NCBI GenBank assembly: GCA_937942405.1
Contig: CALDEN010000279.1
Coordinates: forward strand, 1 to 10,861
Origin: an uncultured Saprospiraceae bacterium
GTDB taxonomy: Bacteria > Bacteroidota > Bacteroidia > Chitinophagales > Saprospiraceae
DNA: 10,861 nucleotides
Direction of reading: 5' to 3'
Shown here: positions 5,905-10,861 of the stretch, one piece after another
How positions within the stretch are numbered: position 1 is the first letter of the stretch
How the letters are laid out: each line of letters opens with the position of its first letter
Position numbers and translations under genes: made by a program
The notes under the pieces: generated by a model
Seen by the model: only the letters and a program-made list of their open reading frames with translations
The model's database searches: none
What the model was told of the DNA's origin: nothing

Positions 5905-7743
5905 ATGTGTGGTATTGTAGCTTACATAGGAAATAAGCAAGCATATCCGATAATAATCGAAGGACTCAGGAGACTAGAGTACAGAGGATATGATAGTGCT
6001 GGAATTTCATTACTCAATGGAGATCTGCACACTTATAAAAAGAAAGGAAAAGTACAAGATTTAGAAAATTTTGCTGCTGATAAAAATAAAGAAGGTACGA
6101 TGGGTATCGGTCACACTAGATGGGCCACTCATGGTAAACCTGATGATCTTAATGCCCATCCACATGTCTCAGGGGACGGAAATATCACTCTAGTTCATAA
6201 CGGGATTATAGAAAACTATGCTCAGCTAAAAGAAGCATTGGCCGAGCTGGGTCATGAATTTAAGAGCGAGACAGATACAGAAGTACTCGTACACCTGATC
6301 GAAGAATATCAAAAAAGAGATAATCTAACCATAGAAAAGGCAGTCCAGAAAGCCCTGAAAAAGGCAGTAGGTGCTTACGCCATCGTGGTATTCGATAAGA
6401 GAGAACCCAATAAACTCATAGGAGCTAGAAAATCTAGTCCACTCGTACTCGGATTAGGAAAAGATGAGTTCTTCCTGGCATCTGACGCTACACCGATCAT
6501 AAAATTTACCAATAAGGTCATCTATCTTAATGATGAAGAGATCGTAAATATCAATCGTGATGGGACATATGAAGTCGTTACTATAGATAATGAGCTACAG
6601 AGTCCAGTCGTACAAGAAATCGACCTTAAAATAGAGGAGCTAGAAAAAGGGGGCTATGACCACTTCATGCTCAAAGAAATCCACCAACAACCGCAAACGA
6701 TCCTCGAGAGTATGAGAGGGCGTATAAATGCCGAGGAAGGATGGGTACTCGTAGGAGGTATGCAAGATCATATGAAAAGGCTCAAAGAAGCAGATCGTAT
6801 GATATTTGCAGCATGTGGAACATCATGGCATGCCGCACTGATCGGAGAGTATTTATTTGAAGATTTAGCGAGGATACCTGTAGAGGTAGAATATGCATCA
6901 GAATTAAGATATCGTAACCCAGTTATCAGAGAAAAGGACGTAATCGTCGCTTTATCTCAATCTGGAGAAACCGCAGATACATTGGCCGCATTAGAAATGG
7001 CCAAAAAGAAAGGAGCACTACTTTATGGTATCGTAAATAATGTAGGATCTTCGATTGCTAGATTGACGGATTGTGGATCATATATCCATGCAGGACCTGA
7101 GATCGGAGTAGCATCTACTAAGGCATTTACGAGTCAATTAGTCGTTTTATCCCTTATGGCCATAAACCTAGGTAAGGAGAGAGGAACCATATCAGAAGGA
7201 TATTATCGACAATTGTTACATGCAATGGAAGCCATTCCAGCCAAGGTCCAAAAGATCCTAGAACAAGACGAAAAAATAAAGTACATCGCTGGAGAGATAC
7301 GGAATGCCCAAAATGCATTGTATCTCGGTAGAGGGTATAACTTCCCTATAGCTCTAGAAGGTGCATTAAAATTAAAAGAGATATCGTACATTCATGCTGA
7401 GGGATATCCTGCAGCTGAGATGAAGCACGGTCCGATAGCCCTGATCGATATGTATATGCCTGTAGTCGTAATCGCTACAAATCAGAGTGCCTACGAAAAA
7501 GTAGTCAGTAACATACAAGAGGTCAAAGCAAGAAAAGGAATCGTTATCGCCATCGTATTAGAAGGAGATAAAGAAATAAAGAAAATAGCAGATTTTACCA
7601 TCGAGATACCAGAAACAGAAGAGCCATTATCGCCACTGTTGTCTGTTATTCCATTACAATTATTGTCTTATCACATCGCAGTAATGAGAGGATGTAATGT
7701 AGATCAACCGAGAAATCTAGCTAAATCAGTAACAGTAGAGTAA
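5905..7743 (+). CDS. glmS: Glutamine--fructose-6-phosphate aminotransferase (isomerizing), GlmS
   Basis: GlmS converts fructose-6-phosphate and glutamine to glucosamine-6-phosphate and glutamate, the entry step to UDP-GlcNAc for peptidoglycan and LPS. The length of 612 residues is normal. The N-terminal class II glutaminase domain (2-about 240) has Cys2 as nucleophile (MCGIVAYIG), 'RLEYRGYDSAG' (23-33), 'GHTRWATHG' (69-77), 'HNG' (98-100) and D124 in 'SETDTEV'. The hinge 'YDHFMLKEIHQQP' (251-263) leads to two SIS domains: 'CGTSWHA' (304-310) and 'SQSGETADT' (351-359) in the first, 'EISYIHAEGYPAAEMKHGP' (492-510) in the second. The C-terminal tail 'NLAKSVTVE' carries the essential Lys (K607). 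All key residues are present. ATG 5905 is fixed by the Cys2 requirement. Only 16 bp separate it from the DUF4270 gene, so there is no room for a glmS ribozyme upstream. Cytoplasmic. Confidence 0.98.
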   Translation: MCGIVAYIGNKQAYPIIIEGLRRLEYRGYDSAGISLLNGDLHTYKKKGKVQDLENFAADKNKEGTMGIGHTRWATHGKPDDLNAHPHVSGDGNITLVHNGIIENYAQLKEALAELGHEFKSETDTEVLVHLIEEYQKRDNLTIEKAVQKALKKAVGAYAIVVFDKREPNKLIGARKSSPLVLGLGKDEFFLASDATPIIKFTNKVIYLNDEEIVNINRDGTYEVVTIDNELQSPVVQEIDLKIEELEKGGYDHFMLKEIHQQPQTILESMRGRINAEEGWVLVGGMQDHMKRLKEADRMIFAACGTSWHAALIGEYLFEDLARIPVEVEYASELRYRNPVIREKDVIVALSQSGETADTLAALEMAKKKGALLYGIVNNVGSSIARLTDCGSYIHAGPEIGVASTKAFTSQLVVLSLMAINLGKERGTISEGYYRQLLHAMEAIPAKVQKILEQDEKIKYIAGEIRNAQNALYLGRGYNFPIALEGALKLKEISYIHAEGYPAAEMKHGPIALIDMYMPVVVIATNQSAYEKVVSNIQEVKARKGIVIAIVLEGDKEIKKIADFTIEIPETEEPLSPLLSVIPLQLLSYHIAVMRGCNVDQPRNLAKSVTVE

Positions 7744-7750
7744 AAAGTAA

Positions 7751-8461
7751 ATGGAGCAAAATCTATTAGAATATAATTCCTTAAGGGATAAGATGATCAT
7801 TCCAGAGTATGGAAGGAATGTACAGAAACTAGTACGACATGCCAAGACGATAGAGGATGATGCAGAACGTCAGACTTATGTAGAGCGTATCGTAGAACTC
7901 ATGTATCAGATAAATCCACAGTCTAAGAATGTACTCGAGTATAGAGAACGGATCTGGGCTCATGTTTTCAGGATTGCAGATTATGATCTAAAAGTTACTC
8001 CTCCTAATGGATTAGAAATCGATCCAGAAGATGCAAGAGTAAAACCTCAGCAAATCGCCTATCCCAATCTGAATTCTAAGTTTAGACATTACGGGGCCAA
8101 TGTTAAAAGACTTTTGGCGAAAGCCATGGCCATGGAAGATGAGGAAAAGAAGAAAGTATTTATACAGCTGATCGCTTCGTTTATGAAGACGGCATATCAA
8201 AACTGGAATAGAGAGCATTACGTAAATGATGAAGTGATCAAGTCGGACATCAAGTCTATGACGAGAGGAGCGATCGATCTTCCGGAGGATTTTGAATTAC
8301 TGACGCTACACTCTACGACTCCTAGAAGAACGTCCACTTCTAGAACGCATACTGGAAAAGGCAGACAGAATAACAATAGAAACAAGGGCGGAGGACAGAA
8401 TAGAAGAAGACATTCTAGTAATTCAAGCAATAATAATAACTCTAATAGACGTAGAAGATAA
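7751..8461 (+). CDS. DUF4290 family protein with basic Asn/Arg-rich tail
   Basis: A 236-residue cytoplasmic protein of unknown function, recognised as DUF4290, a Bacteroidota family. The folded part (1-185) is predicted helical and shows an internal duplication: 'EYGRNVQKLVRHAKTIEDD' (19-37) corresponds to 'HYGANVKRLLAKAMAMEDE' (113-131), each followed by a helix of the type V..I..LM. The tail from about residue 188 to 236 is low-complexity, made of Arg, Asn, Ser, Gly and Lys and ending SNRRRR, resembling disordered nucleic-acid-binding tails. ATG 7751 is 7 bp after the glmS stop, so it is almost certainly cotranslated from the same mRNA. It is the last gene before the terminator at 8491-8528. 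The tail suggests RNA or ribosome contact, which is inference. Confidence 0.85.
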   Translation: MEQNLLEYNSLRDKMIIPEYGRNVQKLVRHAKTIEDDAERQTYVERIVELMYQINPQSKNVLEYRERIWAHVFRIADYDLKVTPPNGLEIDPEDARVKPQQIAYPNLNSKFRHYGANVKRLLAKAMAMEDEEKKKVFIQLIASFMKTAYQNWNREHYVNDEVIKSDIKSMTRGAIDLPEDFELLTLHSTTPRRTSTSRTHTGKGRQNNNRNKGGGQNRRRHSSNSSNNNNSNRRRR

Positions 8462-8490
8462 TCTTAAACGTCCATGATTTAATAAAACTT

Positions 8491-8528
8491 AGGACTTAGC
8501 GATAGTAAAATATCACTAGGTCCTTTTT
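8491..8528 (+). terminator. Intrinsic terminator after DUF4290, directly before murA
   Basis: AGGACTTAG (8491-8499) pairs with CTAGGTCCT (8516-8524; one G-T pair). Inside, GATA (8501-8504) pairs with TATC (8511-8514) around a GTAAAA loop, with a single C/A mismatch between the two helices. The stem is followed by TTTT. It ends the GlgA-like/DUF4270/glmS/DUF4290 unit. The murA start codon follows only 11 bp after the T-run, so it could also act as an attenuator or translation-affecting leader for murA. Confidence 0.8.
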
Positions 8529-8539
8529 AATTTAGCGGT

Positions 8540-9853
8540 ATGAGTCAATACTTTGAAGTACAAGGAAATGCAAAACTGAATGGTTCTCTGACGCCTCAAG
8601 GGGCAAAAAACGAGTCCTTACAGATATTGTGTGCAGTTATATTATCTGATAAAAAGATTACCATCGATAATCTACCCGATATCGTAGACGTCAGAAAACT
8701 GATCGATCTCTTAAAAGGACTCGGTGTCAAGGTAAAAAAATATAACCCTAATAAATACAGCTTCAAAGCAGACGATATCGATCTGGATTACTTCAGCTCA
8801 CAGAAGTATATCGCGGACTCTAAAAAAATAAGAGGATCTGTAATGCTGATCGGACCACTTTTGGCTCGTTTTGGGAAGGCATTTTTGCCGAAGCCAGGAG
8901 GAGATAAGATCGGACGTAGAAGGCTAGACACTCACCTTAATGGTCTAAAGATGCTCGGCTCTGATTTTCAGTATAACGAGGTAAAAGATCAGTTCTTTCT
9001 CGGTACCGATGGCCTGAAGGGTACATACATCCACATGGATGAGATCTCTGTCACAGGTACTGCCAATGTAGTCATGGCAGCAGTAATGGCAGAGGGAAAA
9101 ACCACGATATATAATGCCGCATGTGAGCCATACCTACAGCAACTCTGTAAGATGCTCAATCGCATGGGTGCTAAGATAAAAGGAGTAGGTTCTAATCTAT
9201 TGACCATAAAAGGAGTAGACAGCCTCGGAGGTACTGACCATAGAATCCTGCCAGATATGATCGAGATCGGTAGTTTTATAGGTCTAGCAGCGATGACTCA
9301 GTCGAGTATCCGTATCAAAGATGTACAACTTTCAGAGCTCGGAAACATCCCTGCGACTTTCCAGAAACTGGGAATCCAGATGAGTTTTGAAAATGATGAC
9401 ATCATTATTCCAGAGCAAGATTTATATGAGATACAGACCTTTATCGATGGATCTATTCTGACGGTATACGATGCACCATGGCCCGGGTTTACACCAGATC
9501 TATTGAGTATCTTACTTGTGGTCGCTACTCAGGCGAGGGGTAGTGTACTGATCCATCAAAAGATGTTCGAGAGTCGATTATTCTTTGTCGATAAACTCAT
9601 CGACATGGGAGCTCAGATCATATTATGTGATCCACACAGAGCCACGGTTATCGGATTAGAACGTAAGTCTACCTTAAAAGGAATTACGATGACCTCACCA
9701 GATATCCGAGCAGGTGTATCATTGCTTATAGCGGCACTATCAGCTACGGGTATGAGTACCATCCATAACATAAATCAGATCGACAGAGGTTATCAGAACA
9801 TAGATACGAGGCTCAATGCCATCGGTGCTCAGATCGAACGGAAAAATAACTAA
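8540..9853 (+). CDS. murA: UDP-N-acetylglucosamine 1-carboxyvinyltransferase, MurA (Asp-type)
   Basis: MurA transfers enolpyruvate from PEP to UDP-GlcNAc, the first committed cytoplasmic step of peptidoglycan synthesis. At 437 residues it is slightly longer than E. coli MurA (419). Conserved sites are K23-N24 in 'GAKNES', R98 in 'KIRGSVMLIGP', 'PGGDKIGRR' (119-127), D320 in 'FTPDLLS', R390 in 'DIRAG' and R416 in 'IDRGY'. They match E. coli K22, N23, R91, C115-R120, D305, R371 and R397. The catalytic-loop Cys115 equivalent is Asp122. Such Asp forms are active in other bacteria (mycobacteria, chlamydiae) and are not alkylated by fosfomycin, so intrinsic insensitivity is expected. ATG 8540 gives the standard N-terminus. 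No TAnnTTTG promoter is visible in the 78 bp gap, so expression may rely on readthrough of the terminator or an unrecognised promoter. Confidence 0.97.
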   Translation: MSQYFEVQGNAKLNGSLTPQGAKNESLQILCAVILSDKKITIDNLPDIVDVRKLIDLLKGLGVKVKKYNPNKYSFKADDIDLDYFSSQKYIADSKKIRGSVMLIGPLLARFGKAFLPKPGGDKIGRRRLDTHLNGLKMLGSDFQYNEVKDQFFLGTDGLKGTYIHMDEISVTGTANVVMAAVMAEGKTTIYNAACEPYLQQLCKMLNRMGAKIKGVGSNLLTIKGVDSLGGTDHRILPDMIEIGSFIGLAAMTQSSIRIKDVQLSELGNIPATFQKLGIQMSFENDDIIIPEQDLYEIQTFIDGSILTVYDAPWPGFTPDLLSILLVVATQARGSVLIHQKMFESRLFFVDKLIDMGAQIILCDPHRATVIGLERKSTLKGITMTSPDIRAGVSLLIAALSATGMSTIHNINQIDRGYQNIDTRLNAIGAQIERKNN

Positions 9854-9857
9854 ACGG

Positions 9858-9917
9858 TCTCGACACGGAGTGTCGAGAATTTAAGATGCTAAATGCATCT
9901 TAAATAGTGCAGGCACT
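9858..9917. repeat. Cluster of three perfect hairpins after murA
   Basis: Three consecutive inverted repeats lie end to end, starting 5 bp past the murA stop. The first has TCTCGACAC/GTGTCGAGA (9858-9866/9870-9878, loop GGA). The second has ATTTAAGATGC/GCATCTTAAAT (9879-9889/9895-9905, loop TAAAT). The third has AGTGC/GCACT (9906-9910/9913-9917, loop AG). None is followed by a T-run, so they are not ordinary terminators, although they may protect the murA mRNA 3' end. ACGGAG (9865-9870), around the first loop, can alternatively pair with CTCCGT (9923-9928) downstream. Perfect, adjoining palindromes suggest a REP-like dispersed element or a structured RNA. Confidence 0.75.
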
Positions 9918-9974
9918 GTAAGCTCCGTCTTGCAGCGAGTAATGAGTATTGGATGGAAGTCAAAAATTAAATTG

Positions 9975-10610
9975 ATGCAAAATAAATCTATTGATACCTT
10001 TTTGCTGATTCTCATTTTCATGTGCTTTTTTGGTTCTAGTCTATTAGCTATGGGACTTGGAGATTGGAGATGTGAGACAGGAAATGGAACTACTATAAAT
10101 CATCCTGGTGGAGGGACAAATATGTGGTACAAAAAGAAAGATAAAACTTATCATCGATTACAAAATTTACAAAAATGGTATTTCTATAAAAATAATGTAA
10201 TCGGATACTACGCTAAGTTCGACCACGATATTCAATCTTGGAAAAGAGATTATTACTTTGTTCTGAATGAAGATTTAGGAACTCTAGATACATTTAATTT
10301 AGAGTATGATTGGGGTTCTTTTTTAGATAAGAATCAATTAGTCCCACCTAATAAAACCAAATGGTATAGGAATTCATGGAAACCTATAGATCAAGTTTTA
10401 TTGATGTGGATTTTATGCGGTTTTCCATTTGGTCTATTCTTTGGTATTCCATATTTATTTATTGGATTAATGTATAGCTTTTCTAAAGGGAAAAAAGGCT
10501 TTTTTGTATTTCTTGAATTAACGGGTATTATATTGCTTGGGATTGTTTGTCTCTTTGCAATAACAGCAATTCCTGCCTTGATTAAGGGATACCTTTGCTT
10601 TAGTTACTAA
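9975..10610 (+). CDS. Orphan small membrane protein, three predicted TM segments
   Basis: I do not recognise this protein. From ATG 9975 it has 211 residues: an N-terminal hydrophobic segment (about 8-27), a soluble region (28-138) rich in Trp, Tyr and Lys with 'GDWRCETGNGTT' and 'NHPGGGTNMWYKKKDKTYHRL', then two C-terminal membrane segments (about 140-168 and 175-202) divided by the basic 'SKGKKG'. The layout suggests an inner-membrane protein with a 110-residue domain on one side. The start is uncertain: in-frame ATG 9942 would add 11 residues and TTG 9930 another four, but 9975 best precedes the hydrophobic segment. Base use is clearly more AT-rich than in murA and glmS, with many AAA, TTT and TAT codons, consistent with a recently acquired or fast-evolving gene. 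It follows the hairpin cluster and has no functional partner nearby. Confidence 0.65.
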   Translation: MQNKSIDTFLLILIFMCFFGSSLLAMGLGDWRCETGNGTTINHPGGGTNMWYKKKDKTYHRLQNLQKWYFYKNNVIGYYAKFDHDIQSWKRDYYFVLNEDLGTLDTFNLEYDWGSFLDKNQLVPPNKTKWYRNSWKPIDQVLLMWILCGFPFGLFFGIPYLFIGLMYSFSKGKKGFFVFLELTGIILLGIVCLFAITAIPALIKGYLCFSY

Positions 10611-10648
10611 TTACAATTTGACCATTATCTTATTGACGAAAAGAGCAC

Positions 10649-10667
10649 GAAACAAAGGCATTGTTTC
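10649..10667 (+). terminator. Perfect 7-bp hairpin downstream of the orphan gene
   Basis: GAAACAA (10649-10655) and TTGTTTC (10661-10667) are perfectly complementary around the loop AGGCA, 38 bp after the orphan gene's stop. There is no T-run and the stem is A/T-rich, so it is at best a weak or factor-dependent terminator. It may instead be part of a repeat. Confidence 0.35.
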
Positions 10668-10825
10668 AAGAGAGGATCGCCTGCCGTTTTGGTAGGGGTC
10701 GGGGGTGAGTTCACTTCAGAAAACAATCAATCCTGCTAAACCGCAATAGGAATACATCAACGAAAAAAGCAACTCATGTCTTCCTCAATATCCCTATTCT
10801 CTCAAAAAGCTCCTATTTTAACAAT
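10668..10825. other. Gene-free stretch with a G-rich block and a pyrimidine-rich leader
   Basis: With the hairpin just before it, this belongs to a 215 bp gap between the orphan gene and the next start codon. It contains CCTGCC/GGTAGG (10680-10685/10691-10696, one G-T pair), then GGGGTCGGGGG and GTGAGTTCAC (10705-10714), much richer in G than anything around it. The block may be a fragment of a dispersed repeat. From about 10770 to 10825 the sequence is C/T-rich and A-rich, and presumably holds the leader of the next gene. I see no TAnnTTTG element. Confidence 0.45.
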
Positions 10826-10861
10826 ATGAAAACAACTACATCCCAACTTCTCCTATTACTG
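10826..10861 (+). CDS. Start of an exported protein, cut by the window edge
   Basis: The frame begins at ATG 10826 with MKTTTSQLLLLL and is open to the last base. The Lys followed by a short polar stretch and a Leu run is the opening of a signal peptide or N-terminal membrane anchor. The leader ends in TTTTAACAAT, an A/T-rich start without Shine-Dalgarno, as for the other genes here. Only 12 codons are visible, so the product cannot be named. Confidence 0.6.
   Translation, partial: MKTTTSQLLLLL

Noticed and set aside
9851..9945. Integron attC site or CRISPR-like repeat
   Set aside because: The palindromes differ from each other in sequence, there is no repeat-spacer pattern, no GTTRRRY core and no integrase in the window.

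Overview
The window looks like chromosomal DNA of a Bacteroidota bacterium, possibly of the Saprospiria/Chitinophagia side, though the class-level guess is weak. The evidence is a type IX secretion C-terminal tail (VFPNP ... KKKIIVVE), members of families largely confined to this phylum (DUF4252, DUF4270, DUF4290), a short glycogen-synthase-like protein typical of the phylum, a TAnnTTTG promoter element, A/T-rich leaders without Shine-Dalgarno sequences, and degenerate intergenic repeats of a kind common in these genomes.

Left part (1-2108): two leftward genes for exported proteins. One is a DUF4252 protein with a T9SS sorting tail, followed by a good terminator. The other is a periplasmic START/SRPBCC-type lipid-binding protein. 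Between them lies about 570 bp of non-coding DNA made of three kinds of repeat: a purine-rich degenerate repeat, an inverted pair of REP-like elements, and a CACATT-type degenerate repeat that runs into the stop codon of the START gene. A leftward gene may begin at the very left edge.

Middle (2167-8528): a DUF819 membrane protein is divergent from the START gene. Next comes a compact four-gene rightward unit: a truncated glycogen-synthase-like protein, a DUF4270 lipoprotein, glmS and a DUF4290 protein. It has a clear promoter in front (3660-3667), gaps of 25, 16 and 7 bp, and an intrinsic terminator at the end (8491-8528).

Right part (8540-10861): murA starts only 11 bp after that terminator. 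Its catalytic Cys is replaced by Asp, the substitution linked to fosfomycin insensitivity. Behind murA is a cluster of perfect hairpins, then an AT-rich orphan gene for a small membrane protein, then a gene-free 215 bp stretch with a hairpin and a G-rich block. The first 12 codons of another exported protein close the window.

Functionally, GlmS makes glucosamine-6-phosphate and MurA commits UDP-GlcNAc to peptidoglycan, so the core is an envelope-precursor neighbourhood. The DUF4270, DUF4290 and GlgA-like proteins are uncharacterised companions. I found no defence system, CRISPR array, RNA gene or complete mobile element. The least explained items are the hairpin cluster after murA, the noncanonical GlgA-like protein, the hairpin abutting the murA start, and the repeat-built gap at 945-1514.
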